Below are positions 35,888 through 49,800 of a DNA stretch of 64,000 bases, piece after piece. The notes below the pieces were generated by a model. The model was not told where the DNA came from. It searched no databases and saw only the letters and a program-made list of their open reading frames with translations. The stretch is from Membranipora membranacea. Its lineage: Eukaryota; Bryozoa; Gymnolaemata; Cheilostomatida; Membraniporidae. The position numbers and the translations under genes were made by a program. The DNA is taken from positions 6,634,001 to 6,698,000 of the forward strand of contig OU612072.1 in assembly GCA_914767715.1 (NCBI GenBank), in the 5' to 3' direction. How positions within the stretch are numbered: the stretch's first letter is position 1; each line of letters starts with the position of its first letter.

Positions 35888-36913
35888 TTTTATTATTATT
35901 ATTATTATTATTGCAACACTTTTTGGGCCTCTATAAGTCAAGAACCACCAGGCAGAATCCGATGCAACTTCGTCACAACATAGTTCCATATGTCTAGATG
36001 AGAAATTACTTAATGAGTTTTTGAATTGTTATGTAACACTCGCTAATTAGACTAATTAGTGAAGGAGGTTTTGACGTTTATATTGATGATATCTCGAGAA
36101 CAAATCGTGCGATTGAGTTAAAACTTGGGGTATTGGGGTTATGACACATACCGAATCTTATGACATCATCAACTTTTATGTCACATGACCCGATATACAA
36201 AATGGCCGCCATAAACAGTAAACTGCTGCCAATTAACAGTTCTTATCATGCGATTGAGTTAAAACTTGGGATATGGGGGTTTTGACCTATACCGAATCCT
36301 ATCACATCATCAATTTCAATCTCACATGACCCGATATCCAAAATGGCCGCCATAAACAGGAAGTGGCTGGCGATTAACAGTTCTTAACATGCGATTGAGT
36401 TAAAACTTGGGATTTGGGGGTTTTGACCTATACCGAATCTTATGACATCATCAATTTCAATGTCATATGACCCGATATCCAAAATGGCCGCCATAAACAG
36501 GAAGTGGCTGCCGATTAACAGTTTTTATCACGCGATTGAGTTAAAACTTGGGATTTGGGGGTTAAGACATATACCGAATCTTATGACATCATCGATTTTG
36601 ATGTCACATGACCCGAAATCCAATATGGCCGCCATAGAGAGTTAATTGCTGCCGATTAGCAGTTCCGATCATGCGATTGAGTTGAGACTTAAGATAAGGG
36701 GGTTTCGGCATATACCGAGTCTTATGACATCATCAATTATGATGTCACATGACCTCGATATTCAAATATATTGGTTGTATTCCTTTGTATTTGCTTGCAA
36801 ATATGTTTACCGTTTCTAGTTAGGAATACAACAAAGTTGTATTCCTTTTGTTTTAGTAGGGTTTATTAGGAATACAACAAAGTTGTATTTCTTTTGTTTT
36901 AGTAGGGTTTATT

Positions 36914-38302
36914 AGGAATACAACAAAGTTGTATTTCTTTTGTTTTAGTAGGGTTTATTATTATTATTATTATTGCAACACTTTTTGAGCTTCTATAAGT
37001 CAAGAACTACCAGAGGCAATTTGATGAAACTTGTTTACAACATACCTTCATGTGTCTAGATGAAAAATTTCAATTTGAATTTTTGAAAGGTTATGTAATA
37101 TTAGCTAATTACACTAATTAATGGAGGGCGTTTTGACCTTTATATTGATCATATCTTGAGAACGAATCATGCGATTGAGTTAAAACTTTGGATATGGGGG
37201 TTATGACATGTACCGAATCTTATAACATCATCAATTTTTATGTCACATGACCCGATATACAAAATGGCCGCCATAAACAGTAAACTGCTGCCAATTAACA
37301 GTTCTTATCATGCGATTGAGTTAAAACTTGGGATTTGGGGGTTTTGACCTATACCGAATCTTATGACATCATCAATTTCAATGTCACATGACCCGATATC
37401 CAAAATGGCCGCCATAAACAGGAAGTGGCTGCCGATTAACAGTTCTTATCATGCGATTGAGTTAAAACTTGGGATTTGGGGGTTATAACATATACCGAAT
37501 CTTATGACATCATCGATTTTGATGTCACATGACCCGAAATCCAATATGGCCGCCATAAAGAGTTAGTTGCTACCGGTTAGCAGTTCTCATCATGCGATTG
37601 AGTTGAGACTTAAGATAAGGGGGTTTCGGCATTTACCGAGTCTTATGACATCATCAATTATGATGTCACATGACCAGATATACAAAATGGCCGCCATAAA
37701 CAGTAAACTGCTGCTAATTAACAGTTCTTATCACGCGATTGAGTTAAAACTTGGGATACAGGGGTTATGACATTTACCGAATCTTATGACATCATCAATT
37801 TTAATGTCACATGACCGGAAATCCAAAATGGCCGCCAAAGACAGCAAACTGCTGCCGATTAACAGTCCTCATCATGCGATTGAGTTAAATCTCAGACTAT
37901 GGGGGTTTTGACTTATACCGAATCCAGTGACATCATCAATTTTGATGTCACATGACCCGGAATCCAAAATGGCCGCCATAGACAGCAAACTGCTGCCGAT
38001 TAACAGTCCTCATGTGATTGAGTTAAATCTCAGACTATGGGGGTTTTGACTTATACCGAATCTTATGACATCATCGATTTTGATGTCACATGACCCGAAA
38101 TCCAATATGGCCGCCATAGAGAGTTAATTGCTGCCGATTAGCAGTTCTCATCATGCGATTGAGTTGAGACTTGGGATAAGGGGGTTTCGGCATATACCGA
38201 GTCTTATGACATCATCAATTATGATGTCACATGACCTCGATATTCAAATACATTGGTTGTATTCCTTTATATTTGCTTGCAAATATGTTTACCGTTTCTA
38301 GT
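36914..38302 (+). mobile_element. HINE-like copy 6 (uninterrupted)
   Basis: The head is at 36914, body at 36975 and CTAGT end at 38302. It has the longest satellite run among the uninterrupted copies. It is preceded by heads at 36822 and 36868 at exact 46-bp spacing, and followed by headless bodies at 38319-39096 and 39110-39876. Confidence 0.75.
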
Positions 38303-39974
38303 TATTATTATTTTTCTTGCAACACTTTTATAGCCTCTTTTTAGCCTTTTATAAGTCAAGAACTGCCTGGCACAATTTGATGAAACTTGGTGACAACATA
38401 GCTTCACATGTTTAGATGAAAAATTTCTATTCCAATTTTTGAAGTATTATGTAATATTAGCTAATTAGACTAATTAACCACCGAAGGTCCGAATATGTAA
38501 AATGATGATATCTTGAGAACGAATCATGTTAGAACCAGGTAAACTGGCATATGGGGGTTTGTTAGTATGCCCGATCGCATAGTGACATCAAATATTGTGT
38601 CACATGACCTTGAGATTCAAAATGGCCGCCATGAACAGTAAGTGGCTGCCGATTAACAGTTCTTATCATGCGATTGAGTTAACACTTGGGATTTGGGGGT
38701 TATGACACATACCGAATCTTATGACATCATCAATTATAATGTCACATGACCCGATATCCAAAATGGCTGCCATAAACAGGAAGTGGCTGCCGATTTACAG
38801 TTCTTACCATGCGATTGGGCTAAAACTTGGGATTTGGGGGTTTTGACAGATGCCAAATCTGATGACATCATCGATTATAATGTCACATGACCCGATATCC
38901 AAAATGGCTGCCATAAACAGGAAGTAGCTGCCGATTTACAGTTCTTACCATGCGATTGGGTTAAAACTTGGGATTTTGGGGTTTTGACATATGCCGAATC
39001 TGATGACATCATCGATCTTGATGTCACATGCCCTTGACAATCAATACTTTCGGTTGTATGACTTCATATTTGCTTGCAAATATTACCGTTTCTAGTTTTT
39101 ATTATTATTGCAACACTTTTTAGCCTTCTATAAGTCAAGAACCACCAGGCAGAATTCGATGCAACTTCGTCACAACATAGTTCCATATGTGTAGATGAGA
39201 AATTACTAAACGAGTTTTTGAATTGTTATGTAACACTCGCTAATTAGACTAATTAGTGAAGGAGGTTTTGACGTTTATATTGATGATATCTTGAGAACAA
39301 ATCATGCGATTGAGTTAAAACTTGGGATATGGGGGTTTTGACATATACCGAATCTAATGACATCATTGCCTATGATGTCACATGACCCGAAATACAAAAT
39401 GGCCGCCATATACTGTAAATTGCAGCTAACTAACAGTTCTTATGATGCGATTAAGTTAAAACTTGGGATATAGGGGTAATGACATATACCGAATCTTATG
39501 ACATCATCAATTTTTATGTCACATGACCCGATATACAAAATGGCCGCCATAAACAGGAAGTGGCTGCCGATTAACAGTTCTTAACATGCGATTGAGTTAA
39601 AACTTGGGATTTGGGGGTTATGACATATACCGAATCTTATGACATCATCGATTTTGATGTCACATGACCCGAAATCCAATATGGCCCCCATAGAGAGTTA
39701 ATTGCTGCCGATTAGCAGTTCTCATCATGCGATTGAGTTGAGACTTAAGATAAGGGGGTTTCGGCATATACTGAGTCTTATGACATCATCAATTATGATG
39801 TCACATGACCTCGATATTCAAATACATTGGTTGTATTCCTTTATATTTGCTTGCAAATATGTTTACCGTTTCTAGTTAGGAATACAACAAAGTTGTATTC
39901 CTTTTACTTTAGTAGGGTTTATTAGTCATACAACTTTAAGTTGTATGACTTTTGTTTTAGTTGAGTTTATTATT

Positions 39975-40951
39975 AGTCATACAACTTTAAGTTGTATGAC
40001 TTTTGTTTTAGTTGAGTTTATTATTATTATTATTTTTCTTGCAACACTTTTTTAGCCTTTTATAAGTCAAGAACTGCCTGGCACAATTTGATGAAACTTG
40101 GTGACAACATAGCTTCATATGTTTAGATGAAAAATTTCAATTTCAATTTTTGACATATTATGTAATATTAGCTAATTAGACTAATTAACCACCGAGGGTC
40201 CGAATATGTAAAATGGAGATATCTTGAGAACGAATCATGTTAGAACCAGGTAAACTGGCACATGGGGGTTTGTTAGTATGCCCGATCGCATAGTGACATC
40301 GAATATTGTGTCACATGACCTTGACATTAATAATGGCCGCCATGAACAGGAAGTTGCTGCCGATTAACAGTTCTTAACATACGATTGAGTTAAAACTTGG
40401 GATTAAGGGGTTATGACATATACTGAATCTTATGACATCATCAATTTTAATGTCACATGACCCGATATCCAAAATGGCTGCCATAAACAGGAAGTGGCTG
40501 CCGATATACATTTCTTACCATGCGATTGGGTTGAAACTTAGGATATTGGGGTTATGGCATATACCGAATCTTATGACATCGTCAATTTTAATGTCACATG
40601 ACCCGATATCCAAAATGGCCGCCAAAAACAGGAAGTGACTGCCGATTAACAGTTCTTATCATGCGATTGAGTTAAAACTTGGGATTTGGGGGTTTTGACT
40701 TATACCGAATCTTATGACATCATCAATTTTCATGTCGCATGACCCGATATACAAAATGGCCGCCATAAAGAGTGAATTGCTGCCAATTGACAGATCTTAT
40801 CATGCGATTGAGTTGAAACTTGGGATATGGGGGTTTTGACATACACCGAATCTTATGACATCATTAATTTTCATGTCACATGACCTTGAAAACCAATGTG
40901 GTCGGTTGTATGACTTCATATTTGCTCGCAAATATTATTACCGTTTCTAGT
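39975..40951 (+). mobile_element. HINE-like copy 7, GTCATAC subfamily (uninterrupted)
   Basis: The head variant AGTCATACAAC at 39975 pairs with a tail variant GGTTGTATGAC ending in CTAGT at 40951. The body (40041) has its own type, CTTGCAACACTTTTTTAGCC then AACTGCCTGG. The headless bodies after it, 40971-42163 and 42177-43525, fit as the outer partners of the heads at 39924 and 39878. Confidence 0.78.
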
Positions 40952-43900
40952 TATTATTATTATTTTTCTTGCAACACTTTTTTAGCCTTTTATAAGTCAA
41001 GAACTGCCTGGCACAATTTGATGAAACTTGGTGACAACATAGCTTCATATGTTTAGATGAAAAATTTCAATTTCAATTTTTGACATATTATGTAATATTA
41101 GCTAATTAGACTAATTAACCACCGAGGGTCCGAATATGTAAAATGGAGATATCTTGAGAACGAATCATGTTAGAACCAGGTAAACTGGCGCATAGGGGTT
41201 TGTTAGTATGCCCGATCGCATAGTGACATCGAATATTGTGTCACATGACCTTGACATTAATAATGGCCGCCATGAACAGGAAGTGGCTGCCGATTAAAAG
41301 TTCTTAACATACGATTGAGTTAAAACTTGGGATTTGGGGGTTATGACATATACTGAATCTTATGACATCATCAATTTTAATGTCACATGACCCGATATCC
41401 AAAATGGCTGCCATAAACAGGAAGTGGCTGCTGATATACAGTTCTTACCATGCGATTGGGTTGAAACTTAGGATATTGGGGTTATGGCATATACCGAATC
41501 TTATGACATCGTCAATTTTAATGTCACATGACCCGATAGCCAAAATGGCCGCCAAAAACAGGAAGTGGCTGCCGATTAACAGTTCTTATCATGCGATTGA
41601 GTTAAAACTTGGGATTTGGGGGTTTTGACTTATACCGAATCTTATGACATCATCAACTTCAGTGTCACATGACCCGATATCCAAAATGGCCGCCATAAAC
41701 AGGAAGTGGCTGCCGATGAACAGTTCTTAACATGCAATTGAGTTAAAACCTGGGATTTGGGGGTTTTGACTTATACCGAATCTTATGACATCATCAATTT
41801 TCATGTCGCATGACCCGATATACAAAATGGCCGCCATAAAGAGTGAATTGCTGCCAATTAACAGTTCTTATCATGCGATTAAGTTAAAACTTGGGATTTG
41901 GGGGTTATGACATATACCGAATCTTATGACATCATCGATTTTGATGTCACATGACCCGAAATCCAATATGGCCGCCATAGAGAGTTAATTGCTGCCGATT
42001 AGCTGTTCTCATCATGCGATTGAGTTGAGACTTGGGATAAGGGGGTGTCGGCATATACCGAGTCTTATGACATCATTAATTTTCATGTCACATGACCTTG
42101 AAAACCAATGTGGTTGGTTGTATGACTTCATATTTGCTCGCAAATATTATTACCGTTTCTAGTTATTATTATTCTTGCAACACTTTTTAGCCTTCTATAA
42201 GTCAAGAACCACCAGGCAGAATTCGATGCAACTTCGTCACAACATAGTTCCATATGTCTAGATGAGAAATTACTAAATGAGTTTTTGAATTGTTATGTAA
42301 CACTCGCTAATGAGCCTAATTAGTGGAGGACGTTTTGACCTTTATATTGATCATATCTTGAGAACGAATCATGCAATTTAGTTAAAACTTGGGATATGGG
42401 GGTTATGACATGTACCGAATCTAATGCCATCATCAATTTTTATGTCACATGACCCGATATACAAAATGGCCGCCATAAACAGGAAGTGGCTGCCGATTAA
42501 CAGTTCTTATCATGCGATTGAGTTAAAACTTGGGATATAGGGGTAATGACATATACCGAATCTTATGACATCATCAATTTTAATGTCACATGACCCGATA
42601 TACAAAATGGCCGCCATAAACAGTAAACTGCTGCCAATTAACATTTCTTACCATGCGATTGAGTTAAAACTTGGGATTTGGGGGTTTTGACCTATACCGA
42701 ATATTATCACATCATCAATTTCAATTTCACATGACCCGATATCCAAAATGGCCGCCATAAACAGGAAGTGGCTGGCGATAAACAGTTTTTAACATACGAT
42801 TGAGTTAAAACTTGGGATTTGGGGGTTTTGGCATATACCGAATCTTATGACATCATCAATTTCAATGTCACATGACCCGATATACAAAATGGCCGCCATA
42901 AACAGGAAGTGGCTGCCGATTAACAGTTCTTATCATGCGATTGAGTTAAAACTTGGGATTTGGGGGTTATGACATATACCGAATGTTATGACATCATCAA
43001 TTTTGATGTCACATGACCCGAAATCCAATATGGCCGCCATAGACAGTTAATAGCTGCCGATTAACAGTTCTTATCATGCGATTGAGTTAAAACTTGGGAT
43101 TTGGGGGTTATGACATACACCGAATCTTATGACATCATCAATTTTTATGTCACATGACCCGATATCCAAAATGGCCGCCATAAAAAGGAAGTAGCTGCCG
43201 AATAACAGTTCTTATCATGCGATTGAGTTAAAACTTGGGATATTGGGGTTATGACATATACCGAATCTTATGACATTATCAATTTTCATGTCACTTGACC
43301 CGATATCCAAAATGGCCGCCATAAACAGGAAGTGGCTGCCGACTAACAGTTCTTATCATGCGATTGAGTTAAAACTTGGGATATGGGGGTTTTGGCATAT
43401 ACCGAATCCTTTGAGACCAACAATTATGATGTCACGTGACCTCGATATTGGATATTATTGGTTGTATTCCTTCATATTTGCTTGCAAATATTATTTTGTT
43501 GATTAAAAAAATTACCGTTTCTAGTTATTATTATTATTATTATTTTTGCAACACTTTTGTCGCATCTATAAGTCAAGAACGATCAGGCAGAATTGGATGG
43601 AACTTTGTCATAAGATAGTTCCATATGTCTAGATGAGAAATTACTAAATGAGTTTTTGAATCGTTATGTAATACTTGCTAATTACACTAATTAGTGAAGG
43701 AGGTTTTGCCTTTTTTAACGTTTTTACCCAATTTCATTCTGCTATATGTCAAGAACTACTTGGCAGAATTCGATGATATATGGTCACAACATAGTCCCAT
43801 ATGTCAAGATGAGAAATTGCAAAACAAAATTTTGAAATAGTATGTAATATTTGCTAATTACACTAATTAGTGGAGGATGTTTTTTCGATTTTCTTTTGGT

Positions 43901-44633
43901 GATATCTTGAGAACAAATCATGCGATTGAGTTGAAACTTGGGATACAGAGGTTATGGCATATACCAAATCTTATGACATCGTCAATTTTAATGTCACATG
44001 ACCCGATATCCAAAATGGCCGCCAAAAATAGAAAATGGCTGCCGATTAACAGTTTTTATCATGCGATTGAGTTGAAACTTAGGATACAGAGGTTATGGCA
44101 TATACCAAATCTTATGACATCGTCAATTTTAATGTCACATGACCCGATATCCAATATGGCCGCCATAATCAGGAAGTGGCTGCCGATTAACAGTTCTTAT
44201 CATGCGATTGAGTTAAAATTTGGGATTTGGGGGTTATGACATATACCGAATCTTTTGACATCATCAATTTCAATGTTACATGACCCGATATTCAAAATTG
44301 CCGCCATAAACAGGAAGTGGCTGCCGATTAACAGTTCTTATCATGCGATTGAGTTAAAACTTGGGATTTGGGGGTTATGACATATACCGAATCTTATGAC
44401 ATCATCGATTTTGATGTCACATGACCCGAAATCCAATATGGCAGCCAGAGAGAGTTAATTGCTGCCGATTAGCAGTTCTCATCATGCGATCGAGTTGAGA
44501 CTTCGGATAAGGGGGTTTCGGCATATACCGAGTCTTATGACGTCATCAATTATGATGTCACATGACCTCGATATTCAAATATATTGGTTGTATTCCTTTA
44601 TATTTGCTTGCAAATATGTTTACCGTTTCTAGT

Positions 44634-46868
44634 TGATTTTATAGTGGACATGCAGTATTGTTTGTTATGATAAAGTATCATAGTAAGGGTACACCACACA
44701 TTTTGCTGTCTATAACCTGTCTATAACATACATGACAAGTTGGTAGACCCAGAAATCAGGAGGTCTTCACGGACAAAGTCCCGACCCGGAGTACCACCCT
44801 GCACGTCCCGCAGTGAAGGTGTAATCTGGCCCTTGTTGTCATTTACTTTAGGCCAACACTAGAGCGTTCATATTATAAATTATATTGTTGCACTGTATCC
44901 GAACGAGGAGAGATAGTATGTTAATAGGCAATTATATATAGTTATATGTACTGTGGGGGTAGGAAAACATAGTTTTTCTTGCAACGAGAAGCTTAAAAAG
45001 TCTTCTGGGTGAAGGAAGCTGAGAAAAGGGAGGAAAAAGGGAGATAGGGAGGAGGTGGAAAATACCCCTAAAAACTGGGAGGCTCCCTACCAAAAAGGGA
45101 GACTTGTCGGGTATGGTCTATAACATAGCAGCAGTGTGTATTTTGGAATCTTAAATATTTTCAGAAGTCAAAACAAAACCCTAAATTCCTTTTTATGATT
45201 ATTCATAATTCCCTAAACACATCAAGTTCAACATTAGCATTGAGTAGCGTATATACTTTTTCTAAGTGTGTTTATTGCAGGTGCAATTACTGGGGCAAGG
45301 CTATCCGATTGCTGTCATATCTTTGACAGTCATGGCACCAGAGATACCAGAGCCTCTGGCGCGGCACCTCGATACCAAACATTTGCAATATCCTTCCGCC
45401 ACCACAGAGGGAACAAACTTGTTCTACATTAGGACTGAGTCATGAATATAGCTCAGTATTAAAACATATAAATTAAATCCTAATAAAATTAACAACCTCA
45501 AGAAATTCCAATGGATGGAAGTTTTGGGAAACCCAACACCGTAAGTTTTTGGTGTTACTATTCAATGCACATCCATATTGATACAGGCCCAGTACACAGT
45601 GAAATCGTAAGTTGGATTGTTGCACCTCAACAATGATGTGAAAATTTGCAGGCACATTTAAATCTTTACATCACAAGATATCAAAATATAGGAGGACAAC
45701 TCGAAGTCTAAACCTGACAAAAAAACATTGTCCATGATTTCAGTTGTCCCATTACAGGTTCGGAATCATGAAACTATGGAGAAATATAGAAAGCTGCCAT
45801 GTGAATCATGCAGAGTTGACTGATATGTCATGTGCTGAGATCTCCAACTTTTGACTACCTAGCATATTTAGGTCTGTATAAACTCAGATACACTGAGAAA
45901 GGGAGCAATGGCAAGTAGTAAAACGAAAGAAGATCTTAGTCTAATCAATATGAAATATTTTTTATTCTTTTGTCAACTGGATGGTCAAATTGTGTTTTGA
46001 TTGTCCATAAAAAAAGCTGCAAACAGTATACTGAACTGTGACAAAATGGGGGTAATAAATAACTCAGTTGGTCAGAGTCAGGGAGAATGGCAGGGGTTGA
46101 GTTGATTCTCCCTTCCGTTCTCCCTGGTTGAGTTGAGGCCTCATGTGATAAAATAACAATAATATAATAAATTTGAGAATACATATCATCACTTCTAATC
46201 TAAAAGAAAAACAAAAATAATGCAAAATTTATCTTGTGGACGGAATAAATAAACAAATAAATTATATTTTTATTTTCAGCTGATCCAGGAGCTGTGGCTA
46301 TAAAGAAAATTGACACATCTTATCTCCCATAGAATTATATTCATTGATGAGTAGAATAACAACATGAAGCTGTTAAGGTGTTGAAAAAATATCCCTCATG
46401 AGCAATAATTTGGTGACCGACTAATTCTAACTCATTTATAACCATCAAACATCTGCCATTGTCTGCTTAGATCGAGTTTGATCTAGTTTGTCTGTCTTTG
46501 GAGTTGCTCTCCGCCAACGGATGAAAGGCAAAAAATTGAAGGAAACTGATTGAATGACCCCTTGATATTAAAAAAACGCTTATTAGAGTGCCTCAAATTG
46601 GAGATATGCATTAAACCACACTGTTGACATAGTTGTTGCCTAACTTCAAACCGGAACTAAGAGAAGAAAAAGTATGAGCAGAAAGAATACAATCAAACAG
46701 TATCTTGATATCGTGAACAGTAAAATGACATAATAATGCCGTTCACAACCAACTTTTATAGAGTTAAGTAAAAATGCTATAAAATATATCACAGGTCGCA
46801 CAAATGAACCATTGTTGCTTACATAATGTGCTTCTACGCTGTATGGCACAGGTAAGTTACGTATATCA
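44634..46868. other. Spacer between the HINE nest and gene C, with one possible orphan exon
   Basis: At 45281-45443 a good acceptor (TTTATTGCAG) is followed by 54 open codons ending in TGA (LLGQGYPIAVISLTVMAPEIPEPL). Another frame reads CHIFDSHGTRDTRASGAAPRY before a stop. It could be the last exon or remnant of an unknown gene, but no partner exon is seen. The rest (44640-45250 and 45450-46860) is AT-rich without recognised features. Confidence 0.3.
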
Positions 46869-49800
46869 TTACTCCTCAAGGTTCCCATCTCTGCTTTGAA
46901 CAGCATCGCAGACAGGAGCTGTGACTATAATAATAATAATAATATCAACTTTACTGCTATTCAAGACCCTTTCGGGGCAAATGAGAATAATAGGAATAAT
47001 GAAATATGACATGTCTCATCTCTTACAACTTAACATTCACGCAAGTTAAATTACGACAAGTGGTTACTGAGAGGTGCAAATTATTTCAATCAAGTCTATA
47101 AATTCAACCTAATCTTTAGATTACATTTCTTCTAATTTTAATGTGTTAGGAGTTGCTTTCCCTCTACTGATATGCCAATGGCAAAATACCAACAGATTAT
47201 CAGTAGAGACTCAATTTGATCCAGTGAATTTTTTTGATAGTTTTGTAAGTTTTCAGTACTGCAGATTTGCAGGAATAATTGTTGACATGACTGCCGCCTA
47301 ACTTGAATAGTTAAAGTTACCTTCATCGGCGTCGGAAGGATTCTCCACCATCTGTAACTTCTTCTTTGTGATTGTATTAAGAGAGACAATCTGCAATGAA
47401 AAAAAATCATGCAGATTTTTTAAGTTTTGTGATAATCATGCTATCTGTTCATTATTGACCGTTTCTATTAATATCTAAAATTTTGTAAAATAATTCTAGT
47501 ATATTCCAGTCAAGTTCTCAGACATCTTCAGGAATAGTCAAATATATTTTTTTATTCCTGTTGCTAAAACTGAAGAGTAGCACTATTATTCAAATCTTCA
47601 TCCAGACAGAGGTTTGCAGATAGTGCATTGCAAATTGACCTACTTTGATGTTTCATTTAAAGCTAGGTTCTATAGTTGAACAAACATGCTCCAAGTTATA
47701 GTAGAGATTTTAAAAATTATTATCCAAAAAAAATGAACTAACAATATTGTCAATAATGACTGTACATTGTACTAACCCTGGGCTGATCTCTTCTGAGATT
47801 TTGAGTGGTCTGGTGCTCCAGATGTACAAATAAGGCAGATGGATCTTGTAGATGTTGTTTCAGCTCCTCGACATCTTTGGCGGTAAATGAGCAGCTTTCA
47901 TAAAAGAAACATTTCCCTGGTTTAGTCACACATTTAACGTTGATTTTCTGGTGTGCCTCCATCTGGAAGAGGAAACATGTATTAAGTAATTGGAAGCTTT
48001 TGGATCAGACATGGTGTTACATATTCACTACAGAGATTGATGACCCAGGGCGACAAGTTACTGACTGGAAAAACCAAATTATTGAATCAGCAACACTTCT
48101 GCCTCTCAGTATCAATGTGTTGGACGATTATTGACTCACTTAAAAAATGTGTAAAGGCTCAAAAATGCAGTTTAAATATAAATTTTCCATTATAATATAC
48201 ATATTATGATCCGGATATATGGCCCATTATTATCTGTCTGACGTAAGCAGTAGAGAGAACTTGGTCGTGCTGTGCCAGCGAATCGCTAATGTTGGGACTG
48301 AACTGGTGGTCATTTAATAAATTTTGAACAAAATATCACAAACAGTATTCTTCGCAAACTGACTGCATAATGGCACAAACAAAAGACGGAACCCAAAGGG
48401 TAGAGATCATAAACTGTGCTATATGACATGCCTTAACACTCATTACATAATCAACAATTTTTTTTAGCTTTTCATAGTAAATAAGTTATTTGGCTCACAA
48501 TCTGTTGTGCTGTATAGAGTACCGGGAATTAACTGTTCCCTTTCTAAGAGAAGAAAACTTTGAACAGATGGTCTATTTTCAATGGTTTGGCAAGTCATTT
48601 TTTACCCATGGTTTAGATCCTTCACCCAAGCCTGCCAGAACAAAAACAAAACAGAGTAGTAAAACATTAATAAATAAATGTGGCAATGCATTTTACTCAC
48701 CTCTTCCTTGGAGGAGTACATTTTCTGGCACTGCGAACATTCGAAGCAGAGATCATCATCGTCTTTGGAGTCCTTCTGAATATATAAAATGAAGAAACTA
48801 TGATACGGCACCATGATAAAAGCCACTGCTTTAATCATATGCCTGTTACAATTTTGAAAATCAGTCTACATATGCTTTTCATCATGGTGATATGACTTGG
48901 CTCATTCCCACAAAAATTACAATTACTTCACAAATCATCCATCATGTATCAGGATACTTACCTCTGGGGTCAGTAACACTCTTCTGTAAGCACAAGCTTC
49001 CTTATGATCTTTCACTTTGCATTCAGCGATCTTCTGTCCACATCCAACATTGCTGCAGATGATCGGTGTGAAAATGCAACCGTCTTGGTGAATCTAATAA
49101 AACAACAGCTGACATTAAGGGGCCCACTTCGGCAAGAAAATGAATTTAGTTGTTGCTTTCTCATCTTTATATGATTGCATGGTAATTATGTGACTCCCAG
49201 TGATAAATAATTTTTTGCCATGCAGGCCGACATCACGTTTTTCTCGGTGTTGAAACATCCAAAATGTTTGACTAGTTAGACAATACTTCAATCATAATAA
49301 CTAAATTATATCAAACAGTCTCAAAGGTTCAATTGGATGAATAATAAAAACTGTGGCCTTTACCCTATGTCATAGCAAGCATCATGAGGCTAGTGTGGGA
49401 TTGGGCTTTCAGACTAAGAACGTGGTATTGATACGATCATCCTACATTCATAGATTGCCTGACACTTTGTTTGACATATTTAAAAGCTAGAGGGAATTAG
49501 TCCAGAAGTCATTTGACTGCTACATACTTTCAGCTTTTTCCATGATGGGTTTTCACAGCATCCATAGTCTTTGTTACGACAGAAGCATTTCTCCCTTAGC
49601 AGTTTCTTTTGAATTACAGAGTCAGGCATGATCTCTGTTCGCTTCAGTCCTCCCTCTCTCTGACATGGCTCTTCTTCATCTTCCATGTCATCATGTGGTA
49701 GAGGGCATGTTATGTTCAACTCATCCCCGAATCTGTCTTCTATGCATTTTTTACAAACTCTGTAACATTTCAGAGAACTAATTGACTACCGGACGAGTGG

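Larger units (their letters stand above)
30800..44560 (+). repeat. 141-bp satellite units inside the HINE-like copies
   Basis: A consensus unit runs from ATGACATCATCAATTTTAAT through CACATGACCCGATATCCAAA, ATGGCCGCCATAAACAGG, AAGTGGCTGCCGATTAACAG, TTCTTATCATGCGATTGAGT and TAAAACTTGGGATTTGGGGG to CATATACCGAATCTT. The length is about 141 bp (47 x 3), so open frames of 60-120 codons appear across units by chance. Units vary in blocks (AAACAGGAAGTGG versus GAGAGTTAATTGC types), and the last unit of each copy is usually the ATAAGGGGGTTTCGGC type. Confidence 0.9.
30344..44633 (+). mobile_element. 14.3-kb nest of Helentron/HINE-like rolling-circle elements
   Basis: Each copy has a head with a hairpin (AGGAATACAAC, AAA, GTTGTATTCCT), a (TTA)n tract, a body starting GCAACACTTTT, a run of 141-bp units, and a tail. 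The tail is GGTTGTATTCC, then hairpin ATATTTGCTTGCAAATAT, then GTTTACCGTTTCTAGT. The tail's GTTGTATTCC is the inverse of the head's GGAATACAAC. This asymmetric terminal inverted repeat, the 3' hairpin, the CTAGT end, insertion between two Ts (CTTCAT before, TGATTTT after) and central tandem repeats are the recognised features of Helentrons and their non-autonomous HINE relatives. I count 16 heads, 13 bodies and 13 tails. No Rep/helicase gene is present, so all copies are non-autonomous. Confidence 0.82.

Noticed and set aside
30809-44239. Many 60-120-codon plus-strand frames with the phrase MTSSILMSHDPISKMAA
   Set aside because: They arise because the satellite unit is 141 bp (47 codons). They start and stop at unit variants, lie inside non-autonomous rolling-circle copies, and resemble no domain I know.
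30344-44633. CRISPR-like or ordinary centromeric satellite array
   Set aside because: The units are long, without spacers, and grouped in copies with defined heads, (TTA)n tracts, bodies and hairpin tails, which fits transposable elements better.
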